Part shown: piece after piece, positions 50,215 through 58,474 of the stretch
Position numbering within the stretch: the first letter of the stretch is position 1
Layout: every line of letters begins with the position of its first letter
DNA from: Tychonema sp. LEGE 07203
Lineage (GTDB): Bacteria > Cyanobacteriota > Cyanobacteriia > Cyanobacteriales > Microcoleaceae
Assembly: GCF_015207285.1 (NCBI RefSeq)
Contig: NZ_JADEXD010000003.1
Coordinates: 26,150-90,149 of the forward strand
Reading direction: 5' to 3'
DNA length: 64,000 nucleotides
Notes under the pieces: model-generated
Told to the model about the DNA's origin: nothing
Databases searched by the model: none
Seen by the model: only the letters and a program-made list of their open reading frames with translations
Program-made: the position numbers and the translations under genes

Positions 50215-50552
50215 TTTGATTTCGATTGTATAATCCGATCGAATTCAGGTTAATTGCATCTGATATTTGTAGGGAAACGGCAAGGCCTATTAGTGTCAAC
50301 TTAAGGTAAAACCGACCGTCTCTCTTGTTTGTATCAAAGTCTAGATCCCCCCTAACCCCCCTTAATAAGGGGGGGACATGAAGCACTCAAAGTCAACCCC
50401 TACTCTTCTTCTTAAGGGGGATTTAGGGGGATCTGGACTCGAATAAAAGCGATATTCCTCATGGACTTTAGGCTTAAGTTGTCACTAATGGGCAATGCCC
50501 TGCCCCTACCATCTAAAAATCCTCAAATTCTCCCCTCTTCCCCTCCGGCAAA
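50215..50552. repeat. Spacer with a 100-bp inverted repeat (CCCCCTAA / TTAGGGGG)
   Basis: No gene in 338 bp. A left arm (about 50338-50365, AGTCTAGATCCCCCCTAACC...) faces a right arm (about 50412-50439, ...TTTAGGGGGATCTGGACT) over about 46 bp. The arms are imperfect and nearly 28 bp long. A copy of the left-arm phrase also lies at 604-628. The whole has the form of a small non-coding inverted-repeat element (MITE-like). Confidence 0.75.
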
Positions 50553-51518
50553 ATGAACCCCAAAAAAATTTTTGTGACGGGTGCAAGTGGCTGTATCGGT
50601 CACTACATGGCCGAAACCTTGATTCAAGAGACCAACCACGAACTTTACCTATTAGTTCGCAACCCCGAAAAGCTAAAATTTGACTGGAAAGCCCGCCCCG
50701 GCATCCATATCATACAAGGCGACATGAAAGATATCGATCGCCATGCCGAACTCCTGCAAACAATAGACGTAGCAATTTTAGCCGCCACAGCTTGGGGAGG
50801 AACCCAAGAAGTTTTTGATGTCAACGTCACCAAAACCCTGCGCCTAATTCAACTACTTTCGCCCGAAAAGTGCCAGCAAGTAATTTATTTTTCAACAGCC
50901 AGCATTCTCGGTAGAGACAACAACTTACTCGCAGAAGCCGGCGAACTGGGAACAGATTATATTCGGTCGAAATACGATTGCATGACGCAATTATCCACCT
51001 TGACAAAGGTACCTCCGATTACCGCACTTTACCCTACCTTAGTATTGGGAGGAGACGCAGAAAAACCAGTTTCTCACCTGTCATCCGGTTTGCCACTTGT
51101 CGCCAAATGGATAGGTTTAATTCGCTGGTTTAAGGCAGACGGAAGCTTTCACTTCATCCACGGTGCAGATATTGCCAAAGTAGTTAATTATTTAGTTGAA
51201 CATCCGCCGGCATCGGAGGAACCGCGACATTTTGTGCTAGGAAATCCGGCGATTACAGCTAACGAAGTTGTCGAACAAGCTTGTCAGTATTTGCATAAAA
51301 ACATATTTTTTCGGATTACTCTCTCGCCTTGGCTGGCCGATTTCTTTATTTGGCTGTTCCGAATTCAGGTGGCAGCTTGGGACAGATTTTGCATCAGCTA
51401 CCGCCATTTTACCTATAAAAATCTGGTCAATCCCGAAAGCATCGGAATGCCGAGTTACTGCGGCACAGTTGCGGATATGTTAAGAACTAGCGGGATTCCC
51501 GATAAAAATGTAAATTAG
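50553..51518 (+). CDS. NAD(P)-dependent epimerase/dehydratase-like protein (extended SDR)
   Basis: A 321-residue extended short-chain dehydrogenase. The Rossmann glycine motif FVTGASGCIGHYMAE (GxxGxxG, near 6-20) is complete, followed by LLVRNPEKL and DMKDIDRHAELLQTIDVAILAA. The catalytic tyrosine lies in DYIRSKYDCM (YxxxK variant: the Y and K of YIRSK, near 134-138). The C-terminal half has a hydrophobic stretch (LSPWLADFFIWLFRIQ). Substrate is unknown: nucleotide sugar, sterol-like or isoprenoid are all possible. ATG 50553. It is not clearly in an operon with hemE because of the inverted-repeat element between them. Confidence 0.88.
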   Translation: MNPKKIFVTGASGCIGHYMAETLIQETNHELYLLVRNPEKLKFDWKARPGIHIIQGDMKDIDRHAELLQTIDVAILAATAWGGTQEVFDVNVTKTLRLIQLLSPEKCQQVIYFSTASILGRDNNLLAEAGELGTDYIRSKYDCMTQLSTLTKVPPITALYPTLVLGGDAEKPVSHLSSGLPLVAKWIGLIRWFKADGSFHFIHGADIAKVVNYLVEHPPASEEPRHFVLGNPAITANEVVEQACQYLHKNIFFRITLSPWLADFFIWLFRIQVAAWDRFCISYRHFTYKNLVNPESIGMPSYCGTVADMLRTSGIPDKNVN

Positions 51519-52092
51519 TTATTTGTTATTAGTTATTTGTTATTAGTTATTTGTTATTAGTTATTGGTTATTGGTAACAACTGACAACTGACAACTAACA
51601 ACTGACAACTGACAACTGACAACTGACAACTAACAACTGACAACTGACAACTAAGGGCCCGCCCGCACCATCCACCGCCCCTACCAACTGGCAACTGCTT
51701 TCCGTACAACGTCATCAGGAAGAAGGAAGAGGGAAGAGGGAACGCCAATGTGTACCTTACCAGATATATTTAGGGTGCGCCGAGGCGCATTTTACGAATA
51801 ATGTAAGTTTTTCAAGTTTTTTTTTGTCGGAATCCGATGCTTTTTAAATGCGATTATCGTCAATTAAGGGTTAAATACGATAAGATATCAGCATTTGCTA
51901 ACTTTAACAGGGAACTGCAACCTAAAAATTGCGATGTTTTATTGGTTTTAGGGGGTGTTACCCCTCGCCCGATATTCGATCGAGTGCAAGATCGTAATTT
52001 TAGCCTTAACATTAAGTCTTGAGAGCCGATCGAACTCTCACGCCCCGCCAGCCCGATCGCAAGTTGTTTACTGATGTGAGGTTTAACATATA
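51519..52092. repeat. Heptamer arrays and mosaic cassettes
   Basis: No gene in 574 bp. TTATTAGTTATTTG units (about 51517-51573) give way to CAACTGA units (about 51578-51653), then the 31-bp cassette 51654-51684 identical to 16745-16775, then a CTTTCCGTACAACG cassette (about 51697-51740) related to 22529-22578 and 46738-46783. From 51840 to 52092 the sequence is unique and carries the promoter region of the radical SAM gene. Confidence 0.85.
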
Positions 52093-53685
52093 ATGCGAGT
52101 TCTCCTAGTTTATCCCCTGTTCCCAAAAACATTTTGGTCTTACGAGAAAATCCTAGAATTAGTCGATCGTAAAGTGCTGCTGCCACCGCTGGGTTTGGTA
52201 ACTGTAGCAGCTATTTTACCCCAAGAATGGGAATTTAAGTTAGTCGATCGCAACATCAGACAAATCACCGAAGCAGAATGGGAATGGGCAGAGCTCGTTA
52301 TTCTGTCCGCCATGATTGTCCAAAAAGAAGATTTGCTAGACATCATTCGCGAAGCAAAACGGCGCGGTAAATCCGTAGCTTGCGGCGGCCCTTACCCGAC
52401 TTCCGTACCCGAAGAACCCCAAGCAGCAGGCATAGATTACCTGATTCTCGACGAAGGCGAAATCACCTTGCCGATGTTCGTCGAAGCAATAGGGCGCGGC
52501 GAAAAAAGTGGAATGTATCGATCGGACGGCGTAAAACCCGATGTTACCACAACCCCAGTTCCCCGCTTCGATTTGCTGGAATTAGACGCCTACGATTCGA
52601 TGTCAATTCAATTTTCGCGAGGCTGTCCCTTCCAGTGCGAATTCTGCGACATCATCGTCCTCTACGGGCGCAAACCCCGCACCAAAGAACCCCAACAACT
52701 AATAGCAGAACTAGAATGTCTGTACAACCTAGGTTGGCGGCGCGGCGTGTTCATGGTAGACGACAACTTTATCGGCAACAAACGCAACGTCAAACTGTTG
52801 CTAAAAGAATTAGAAGTTTGGCAAATAGAACACAAATTCCCCTTCAACTTCAACACAGAAGCATCCATCGACTTAGCCCAAGACCAAGAATTGATGGACA
52901 TGATGGTGAAATGTCATTTCAATGCAGTATTCCTAGGAATTGAAACCCCCGACGAAGAAAGCTTGCAAATGACCAAAAAATTTCAAAACACCCGCAATTC
53001 CCTAATCGAATCAGTAGAACTAATTGCCAAATCCGGCTTGCGAGTAATGGCCGGATTCATCATCGGATTCGACGGCGAAAAACCAGGCGCAGGTCAACGC
53101 ATTGTAGACTTCGCCGAAGCAGCCGCAATTCCGAGCACAACCTTTGGAATGCTGCAAGCTTTGCCGCACACTGCACTGTCCCACAGACTAGCAAAAGAAG
53201 GCAGATTGCGCGACAAATCTGGCAACCTCAACCAGACTACTTTAATGAACTTTATTCCGACGCGGCCTCTCGAAGATATTGCCCGCGAATACGTCGAGGC
53301 ATTCTGCGAAGTGTACGATGCTGAGAAATATTTAGACAGGACTTATCGCCATTTCTTAATGTTAGGCGCACCGACAGCAAAGATACCTGCTAGAGTTCCG
53401 AGTTGGATCGATTTGCGAGCACTGTTAACTGTGGTTTGGCGGCAAGGAGTCAAGCGCAGCACTCGCTGGAAGTTCTGGCATCATTTGTTCAGCATTCTCA
53501 AACGCAATCCCGCAGTTTGGGACCACTATTTAACAGTGTGCGCTCACAACGAGCATTTTCTGGAATACCGTCAAATTGTGCGGGATGAAATTGAAGCTCA
53601 ATTAGCTGACTTTTTGGCTAATGAGTCTCAAACAGTATATCAAGAACCTGTTGCTGTTGAGGAAAAAGAAGTGCAAGCGGTTTAG
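52093..53685 (+). CDS. B12-binding-domain radical SAM protein
   Basis: A 530-residue enzyme. Residues 1-140 form a cobalamin-binding-type Rossmann domain (MRVLLVYPLFPKTFWSYEKI, ILSAMIVQKEDLLDIIREAK, CGGPYPTSVPEE, DYLILDEGE). The radical SAM core follows with the 4Fe-4S motif CPFQCEFC (Cys178, Cys182, Cys185), VFMVDDNFIGNK and GFIIGFDGEKPGAGQRI. The C-terminal 200 residues are the helical extension of the DUF4070 group. Relatives include methyltransferases such as the hopanoid methylases HpnP/HpnR, but this subgroup is widespread and its substrate cannot be read here. No hopanoid gene is near. ATG 52093. Confidence 0.92.
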   Translation: MRVLLVYPLFPKTFWSYEKILELVDRKVLLPPLGLVTVAAILPQEWEFKLVDRNIRQITEAEWEWAELVILSAMIVQKEDLLDIIREAKRRGKSVACGGPYPTSVPEEPQAAGIDYLILDEGEITLPMFVEAIGRGEKSGMYRSDGVKPDVTTTPVPRFDLLELDAYDSMSIQFSRGCPFQCEFCDIIVLYGRKPRTKEPQQLIAELECLYNLGWRRGVFMVDDNFIGNKRNVKLLLKELEVWQIEHKFPFNFNTEASIDLAQDQELMDMMVKCHFNAVFLGIETPDEESLQMTKKFQNTRNSLIESVELIAKSGLRVMAGFIIGFDGEKPGAGQRIVDFAEAAAIPSTTFGMLQALPHTALSHRLAKEGRLRDKSGNLNQTTLMNFIPTRPLEDIAREYVEAFCEVYDAEKYLDRTYRHFLMLGAPTAKIPARVPSWIDLRALLTVVWRQGVKRSTRWKFWHHLFSILKRNPAVWDHYLTVCAHNEHFLEYRQIVRDEIEAQLADFLANESQTVYQEPVAVEEKEVQAV

Positions 53686-53717
53686 GGTTGGAGAATTCAA
53701 CCGCCGATCGATCGATC

Positions 53718-53768
53718 GACGCAGGTAAACGCAGATAAATGTAAGATTGTCTGCGTTTATTTTGTTAT
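53718..53768. repeat. CGCAGATAAA-type interspersed repeat with dyad
   Basis: CAGGTAAACGCAGATAAA (about 53721-53738) is followed 10 bp later by GTCTGCGTTTATTTTG (about 53747-53762), giving an AAACGCAGA/TCTGCGTTT hairpin with trailing T residues. It belongs to the same phrase family as 10511-10562 and 16626-16670 and could end transcription of the radical SAM gene. Confidence 0.6.
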
Positions 53769-53799
53769 AATTAGTTTACAGACTTAGTTTTTTAAGAGC

Positions 53800-54045
53800 A
53801 TGGAAACTGTAAATATCCATCAAGCTAAAACGAATCTCTCACGACTATTGTCGCGTGTGGAACTCGGAGAAGAAATCATTATTTCCAACGAAGGTATCCC
53901 AGTTGCGAAGTTGGTTCCGTTTCGTACTTCATCCAATCGACGATCCTGTTTAGGACAAGATCGAGGGAGATTTGTTTTGCCAGAAAACTTTAACGATCCT
54001 TTGCCAAAAGAGATTTTGACCGCATTCGAGGGGAATGAAGAGTGA
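53800..54045 (+). CDS. Phd/YefM-family antitoxin (VapB partner)
   Basis: An 81-residue Phd/YefM-type antitoxin: METVNIHQAKTNLSRLLSRV, then GEEIIISNEGIPVAKLVPF, the conserved DNA-binding/dimer part, and a C-terminal toxin-wrapping segment (GRFVLPENFNDPLPKEI). It ends by a GTGA overlap with the PIN toxin gene, so the two are coupled. It should repress the operon and neutralise the toxin. ATG 53800. This is the first gene of the conflict-rich right end of the window. Confidence 0.93.
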   Translation: METVNIHQAKTNLSRLLSRVELGEEIIISNEGIPVAKLVPFRTSSNRRSCLGQDRGRFVLPENFNDPLPKEILTAFEGNEE

Positions 54046-54443
54046 AACTCTTGCTCGATACGCAGTGTTTTTTGTGGTGGTTTGCCCAACCAGATCGATT
54101 GAATGAGGAGGCGATCGCACAGATTGCTGATGAAACGAACGAATTGTGGTTTTCTGTTGCTAGTATCTGGGAAATGGGCATCAAAGTTGCGATCGGAAAG
54201 TTGCCGCTACCGGAACCGATAAATACCTACATTTCTAGTCGCATGATACAGTTAGATGTGCGATCGCTGGAAATTACAGCACCTCATGCCCTGCGAGCGG
54301 CTGCGTTACCATTACATCATCGCGATCCCTTCGATCGAATGCTGATTGCTCAGGCTCAGATAGAGGAGATGACGCTGGTGAGTGCTGATTCAATGTTCAA
54401 GCAATACAGCGATATTTCCCTTCTTTGGGCAGCTAATTCGTGA
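54042..54443 (+). CDS. vapC: PIN-domain ribonuclease toxin (VapC)
   Basis: A 133-residue PIN toxin. Acidic active-site residues are Asp6 (LLLDTQCFLWW), Glu44 (SIWEMGIK), Asp98 in HHRDPFDRMLIAQA and Asp116 (SADSMF). GTG start at 54042 overlaps the antitoxin stop by 4 bp (GTGA). VapC enzymes cut tRNA or rRNA. All catalytic positions are intact, so the module is probably functional. Its DNA around residues 38-56 is closely matched by a remnant at 61544-61598. Confidence 0.94.
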   Translation: MKLLLDTQCFLWWFAQPDRLNEEAIAQIADETNELWFSVASIWEMGIKVAIGKLPLPEPINTYISSRMIQLDVRSLEITAPHALRAAALPLHHRDPFDRMLIAQAQIEEMTLVSADSMFKQYSDISLLWAANS

Positions 54444-54528
54444 GATTTTACTCTTCGTTTATCAGGTATGATCTGGGCGAGCATCGCACTATTTTATATT
54501 TTATTTGAGATACCTCTGCTGAAGATAT

Positions 54529-55053
54529 TTACCCCACGATCGGCAATTCATCAAGCTTATTCTTGAGGTCAGGCGATGCGATTAGCGGTCTATAAACTTC
54601 ACCTTCATAGGGCTTCCAAACATATCCAAGACTGAATGCTAGAAAAACCGAACACGATCCAGTTGCTTGCCAAACAGCTTCAGCTAAAACCAAGCCTGGA
54701 AAAACCAACGCAGACTCTTCAATCAATTCGCTGTAGGTTCTAAATTCATCTACTTCCACACCAACTAAAGCATAGCGAAACGGTGGAGCAAACCGCAAAC
54801 TCTGATACATAAAAATACCTATTTCTGTCATTAAATAAGCACTTTCTGGAGTGTCAATCCCAATTTTACTGATGCCACTCGGACAAACTCTACACCACCA
54901 AGTTTCTTCTATATCCTGAAAAATTTCTGCCCGACATTGGGAATGTCTATCGTTTGACAGAACCCAAGCAATTTCATTGAAATATTGAGCAAATTGCTGT
55001 GCTTCAGATTGCTGTGTCCCACATTCAGCCGATAAGCTAAATACCCATGCCAT
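54529..55053 (-). CDS. Unknown protein, possible immunity partner of the upstream Tse2-like protein
   Basis: A 174-residue soluble protein starting at ATG 55053, 30 bp after the stop of the Tse2-like gene on the same strand. It is acidic, rich in aromatic residues (WWCRVCPSGISKIGID, RFAPPFRYALVGVEVDEF, GYVWKPYEGEVYRP), with no signal peptide or membrane segment. I do not recognise the family. Acidic, toxin-adjacent and downstream in the same transcript is what an immunity protein would look like, but this is inference from position only. Confidence 0.65.
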   Translation of the reverse strand: MAWVFSLSAECGTQQSEAQQFAQYFNEIAWVLSNDRHSQCRAEIFQDIEETWWCRVCPSGISKIGIDTPESAYLMTEIGIFMYQSLRFAPPFRYALVGVEVDEFRTYSELIEESALVFPGLVLAEAVWQATGSCSVFLAFSLGYVWKPYEGEVYRPLIASPDLKNKLDELPIVG

Positions 55054-55083
55054 TACTGTTTTCCCGTTGACTAAATTAAACTA

Positions 55084-55527
55084 TCAAACTTTCTCCCATT
55101 CGCTTTGTGTCTGGGCGAGGGCTGTTTCATCTTTCTCTAAAAGCATTGTAGCGCTTGGCAAAATACTGACATGAGTTGGACTATCTTGTACAGCTTCAAT
55201 ATCTCCAACAATCTTGCTGTCGTCAATCTGCCAAAGAGGATCTTTTCCTGTTCCGCCAAATTTTTGGGGTTTGCGAAATGGTGGTAAGCCTTCGATGGAG
55301 AGGGATACGGACATTCCTTTTGTGTTTCTAATAACTACAGTGACAGACTCCTCTGAAGACTTGCGCTCTGTTTCTGGTAGTAAATAACCTTGTTCATTCA
55401 ACCATTCTTTGGGTACTTGCTCAACATCAATGTCAATAATCGGTCGGATTCCCAGTAGCCTCGCACTGCGTCCCATTTTGGGTTTACCGTTTTCTTCTGC
55501 CCTGCCTCGATAATAGAGTCTTACCAT
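55084..55527 (-). CDS. Tse2-like (ADP-ribosyltransferase-fold) putative toxin
   Basis: About 147 residues from ATG 55527 (MVRLYYRGR). The pattern GRSARLLGIRPIIDIDV ... GMSVSLSIEGLPPFRKP ... FGGTGKDPLWQID recalls Tse2-family toxins, where GMSVSP, LP..R.P and a GG.GKDP.W block recur. I read this by eye, so it is a moderate call. The ATG overlaps the stop of a 28-residue PIN-like remnant (TAATG), so translation is coupled to an older gene's end. The downstream gene (54529-55053) is the likely immunity partner. If not toxic it is simply a small conserved cyanobacterial protein. Confidence 0.6.
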   Translation of the reverse strand: MVRLYYRGRAEENGKPKMGRSARLLGIRPIIDIDVEQVPKEWLNEQGYLLPETERKSSEESVTVVIRNTKGMSVSLSIEGLPPFRKPQKFGGTGKDPLWQIDDSKIVGDIEAVQDSPTHVSILPSATMLLEKDETALAQTQSEWEKV

Positions 55528-55720
55528 TAGCCTTTTATCAGCCCAAGACGATCGCCATACCAATCATAAGATAGTTGCTGCAACAGAAAGGCACGAGTAT
55601 CTAAAAGGCATTCCATGTTACATATATTCCTTTAAATCTTCTAGCGGTAGATCGAAATCATCAGACATAACGATTTGACCGGCCCAACCACCATAACCAC
55701 GAGCAGGTAAAATACTACTA
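55527..55720 (-). pseudogene. Remnant of a toxin-antitoxin pair (antitoxin C-terminus and PIN toxin N-terminus)
   Basis: On the minus strand an open segment encodes GYGGWAGQIVMSDDFDLPLEDLKEYM and a stop (55618-55620); this matches the usual C-terminal end of small antitoxins ('DDFD.PLEDFKEYM'). One base later an ATG (55616) starts MECLLDTRAFLLQQLSYDW, a PIN-toxin N-terminus (compare MKLLLDTQCFLWW of VapC at 54042), but it drifts after about 20 residues and stops at 55527-55529. So the end of an antitoxin and the start of its toxin are preserved at their original junction, with both outer parts lost. A longer frame reaches 55839, but its upstream part does not look antitoxin-like. Confidence 0.65.
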
Positions 55721-55826
55721 TTGGCGGCAGCAGTTATTTCGGCGGATAGAGGCGCGATCGCCCGAAAATATGAAAATCTAATAACAAGCTCAAAAATACC
55801 AAAATTCGCGATCGCCCCAACCCGCC

Positions 55827-56723
55827 ATGCAAGGAACAAATCACATCAGAACAGCAGCTCTATTAGGGCTTCTCAGCGGCCTTCTAGTTTTAGGAAGCTA
55901 TTATTTAATCGGCAACGAGCAAGGACTTTACATCGGTTTAGCATTAGCCGCCTTCAGCAGTTTGAGCTCTTGGTACTATTCCGACACGGCAGCTTTGATG
56001 GCTTACCGCGCTCGCCCGATCGCCCGCAGCGAAGCTCCCGAACTCTACGATATTGTAGCATCGCTGAGCGCCAAAGCCGAAATCCCCGTGCCAAAAATCT
56101 TTGTAGTTCCGACTCAATCTCCCAACGCATTCGCCACGGGAAGAGACCCAGAACACGCCACAATAGCAGTTACTGAAGGCATCCTCAAGCTGCTTTCCCG
56201 CGAAGAATTGGAAGGCGTATTGGCCCACGAACTGACGCACATCCGCAACCGCGACACCCTCACTCAAGCAGTTGCAGGAACCATTGCCGGCGCGATTACA
56301 TTTGTCGGGCGAATACTGACATTTGGAGCGCTTTACGGCCCGGTGACGCGGGACAGCAGACAAGGCCCGAATCCCTTTGGTTTGCTGTTTTTAATCATTT
56401 TAGCGCCGCTATCAGCAACGCTAATTCAATTGGCGATTTCTCGGACGCGGGAATTTGCAGCCGATAGCGGTGCGGTGGAAATTACCAATAACCCGATCGG
56501 TTTAGCAAACGCCTTGCAAAAATTGGAAAAAATGAGCCGTGAAATTCCGATGCACGGCAATCCGGCGATGTCGCCGCTGCTGATTGTGAATCCTTTTTCG
56601 ACTAAAGGTTTGCAGTCACTTTTCCGCACTCACCCCTCTACCGAAGAGCGGATTCAGCGGCTTTTGACACTCGCGCAGCAGCAGCAAAGTGCTCCTGTGA
56701 TGGCCTACGTGCCTGGAATTTGA
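55827..56723 (+). CDS. htpX: HtpX-type membrane zinc metalloprotease
   Basis: A 298-residue integral membrane M48 protease. Two N-terminal hydrophobic helices (LLGLLSGLLVLGSYYLIG; GLYIGLALAAFSSLSSWYY) precede the zinc site HELTH (His134, Glu135, His138); two further helices lie near 150-170 and 190-215, and the third ligand is in REFAADSGAVEI (Glu near 213). PSTEERIQRL at the C-terminus is standard. HtpX degrades misfolded membrane proteins. ATG 55827. Its start region overlaps the minus-strand toxin-antitoxin remnant. A hairpin with T run follows the stop. Confidence 0.95.
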   Translation: MQGTNHIRTAALLGLLSGLLVLGSYYLIGNEQGLYIGLALAAFSSLSSWYYSDTAALMAYRARPIARSEAPELYDIVASLSAKAEIPVPKIFVVPTQSPNAFATGRDPEHATIAVTEGILKLLSREELEGVLAHELTHIRNRDTLTQAVAGTIAGAITFVGRILTFGALYGPVTRDSRQGPNPFGLLFLIILAPLSATLIQLAISRTREFAADSGAVEITNNPIGLANALQKLEKMSREIPMHGNPAMSPLLIVNPFSTKGLQSLFRTHPSTEERIQRLLTLAQQQQSAPVMAYVPGI

Positions 56724-56752
56724 GCAGTTGAAAATGCAGCAAGAATATTGAG

Positions 56753-56785
56753 AAACCCGGTTGTTTGAATCAGCCGGGTTTTTGT
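56753..56785 (+). terminator. Intrinsic terminator of htpX
   Basis: AAACCCGG (56753-56760) pairs with CCGGGTTT (56774-56781) and is followed by TT and a T-rich tail. Good stem, 13-nt loop, 30 bp after the htpX stop. Confidence 0.75.
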
Positions 56786-56851
56786 ATGTTTATAATGATA
56801 GCTGTGGTACGATCGGCTCGCACAATTAATTTGCGTCGCGGGTGTGAATAA

Positions 56852-57298
56852 GTGATTCCAGAATTCGATGAAAACGGCAATCTACCACCGGGAGTTCATT
56901 TTTGCGAATGGGAGGAGTTTGAGGAGAGATTTGCTACTAATTTTAAAAGAGAGAACCTGATACGGGGCTTGAAACTGGCAATGACCCAGTTAAAAGCAGC
57001 AGGTGCTAGAACTATCTATATTGATGGTAGTTTTGTTACCAGCGAAGAAAGGCCTAACGATTTTGATGCTTGTTACGATCGCGAAACTGTAGATAGGGAG
57101 TATTTGAGAATGAATGCTCCTAGATTGTTCAATCATTCCGATCGAAATGCCCAAAAAGCTAAGTACAGAGGGGAGATTTTTCCCTCCGATGAACCTGTAG
57201 GCAATTACGGAGATAATTCCTTTGAATTTTTTCAGACTGACAGAGACCAAAATAAAAAAGGAATTATAGGGATAGATTTAATGAGGTGGGAACCATGA
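56852..57298 (+). CDS. DUF6932-like (nucleotidyltransferase-like) protein
   Basis: A 148-residue protein with GTG start at 56852. N-terminal IPEFDENGNLPPGVHFCEWEEF, then TIYIDGSFVTSEERPNDFDACYD: a G-S-F-x(9)-D-F-D pattern reminiscent of the GS..DxD site of nucleotidyltransferases. The rest is polar with an acidic C-terminus (GIDLMRWEP). It overlaps the next gene by ATGA, and that gene encodes an HTH protein. Such pairs look like toxin-antitoxin modules in which the nucleotidyltransferase fold modifies an RNA or protein target (inference). Both genes are intact. Confidence 0.75.
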   Translation: MIPEFDENGNLPPGVHFCEWEEFEERFATNFKRENLIRGLKLAMTQLKAAGARTIYIDGSFVTSEERPNDFDACYDRETVDREYLRMNAPRLFNHSDRNAQKAKYRGEIFPSDEPVGNYGDNSFEFFQTDRDQNKKGIIGIDLMRWEP

Positions 57299-57813
57299 TT
57301 AAAGATGAATCACAGTATGAATTCAGCAAAGAATGGGTAGAAAAGTTCAACAAAACTATAGCAGCGATGGAGCGGGATGAAGAAGCAAAAAGAAAGGACT
57401 TTCTCAGATGGGAATCCGGTCGAAGTGTAATACAATGCCATTTGGATCAGTTACATGAAGAAATAGCGGAATATGAAAGATTGATTAATTGTGACAAGAG
57501 CGAGCCGATCGAAATTGTAGTTGAGAATTTCAATCAACTCTCAGAGGCTTTAATTAAAGCTCGAATGGCTGCCAAAATGAGTGAGGAAGAACTAGCGGAA
57601 ATTTTGGATATTGACCCAGAACGCATCAAGGAATACGAGAAAAAAAAATATCAAAATGCTAGTTTGACCGAAATTCTTGATATTAGCTTGGCTTTGGGTT
57701 TGGAGTTTAAAACGGCTGTAATGCAGGTAGATTTTGAGGAAATAGAGTTTACCAAGCAAACAGTAGCAGAACGGCGCAAACGAAAAAGGGAGAAGGCAAG
57801 TAAAATGACCTAA
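57295..57813 (+). CDS. XRE-like helix-turn-helix protein, putative antitoxin
   Basis: About 172 residues from ATG 57295, overlapping the previous stop by ATGA. A long N-terminal coiled coil (EWVEKFNKTIAAMERDEEAKRK; HEEIAEYERLINCDKSE) precedes an XRE-type HTH (LSEALIKARMAAKMSEEELAEIL, then DPERIKEYEKKKYQNASLTEILDISLALGL, near 90-150) and a basic tail (RRKRKREKASK). Position and size fit an antitoxin-repressor for the upstream DUF6932-like protein. Confidence 0.85.
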   Translation: MIKDESQYEFSKEWVEKFNKTIAAMERDEEAKRKDFLRWESGRSVIQCHLDQLHEEIAEYERLINCDKSEPIEIVVENFNQLSEALIKARMAAKMSEEELAEILDIDPERIKEYEKKKYQNASLTEILDISLALGLEFKTAVMQVDFEEIEFTKQTVAERRKRKREKASKMT

Positions 57814-57828
57814 AGATTTGAGGGGCGA

Positions 57829-58432
57829 GATCCTTCGCCATTCAATAGCACCTATGCGATAGGTCAAGATACTGGTAAAGACGAACAGCTTTTAGGTAAA
57901 CTGGAATTGCTCGAAGTTTCTGGAGTCTGATTGGGAAAAAATGAAACCGATCTCGCCTATTGGATGTGATGGCATATTGCTTCTCGAAATGCCCGCGATT
58001 TTGAGATAGACTTGTACCTAAAGATAGGAGGTAAACTTTCCACTTTGAGTTTAGATCGGAGTAGTTTAGATGAAATTCGAGAGGATATAGCTAAAATTGC
58101 CAGCCTGTATGGGGTTTTTCAATGTGTTGAATGCAGTCAGGCTATCAAAGAGTTCTTGACGGTCAGAAATCTACATGGTAAGCAGATCAAACTGGATTTA
58201 GAAAGGCAAGACCTACCTTGGTCAGTGATTTATGATTTACGACGACAGCAGCAAATTGCTACTAATGGCTACCATCAAGGCATATCAATTACCATTGACG
58301 AACAAGAAATTGTTTTTGACAATATAGATAGATTGTAGTGGTGTGACTCGGCAGGAATGGCTGAAAAATTTAACATCTCCTACTCTGGAACTGGGTATGG
58401 GAAGTTTTAAGGTTAGAGAAGAGGAATTTTGA
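57829..58432 (+). pseudogene. Broken papain-fold toxin (papain fold toxin 2 type)
   Basis: An open segment (about 57970-58338; formally TTG 58012) encodes IREDIAKIASLYGVFQCVECSQAIKEFL ... GKQIKLDL ... IATNGYHQGISITIDEQEIVFDNIDRL, matching the papain-fold toxin 2 pattern (Cys in FQCVEC, His in NGYHQGI). The frame stops at 58336-58338, but shifted by one base the family's ending continues (SGVTRQEWLKNLTSPTLE ... VREEEF, stop 58430-58432). So a single-base frameshift near 58335 removes the end. Upstream, 57829-57970 still carries coding-like scraps broken by stops (ETDLAYWM, stop, WHIASRNARDFEID). The toxin is therefore probably inactive, while its neighbour is intact. Confidence 0.7.
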
Positions 58433-58474
58433 GCGACAAAATCTGCAGTTACTTGAAAAATATTGAGGTAAAAA

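Noticed and set aside
52093..53685. Assigning the radical SAM protein as hopanoid C-2 methylase HpnP
   Set aside because: The B12-binding/radical SAM/DUF4070 layout is shared by many enzymes and no hopanoid gene is near, so only the family level is supportable.
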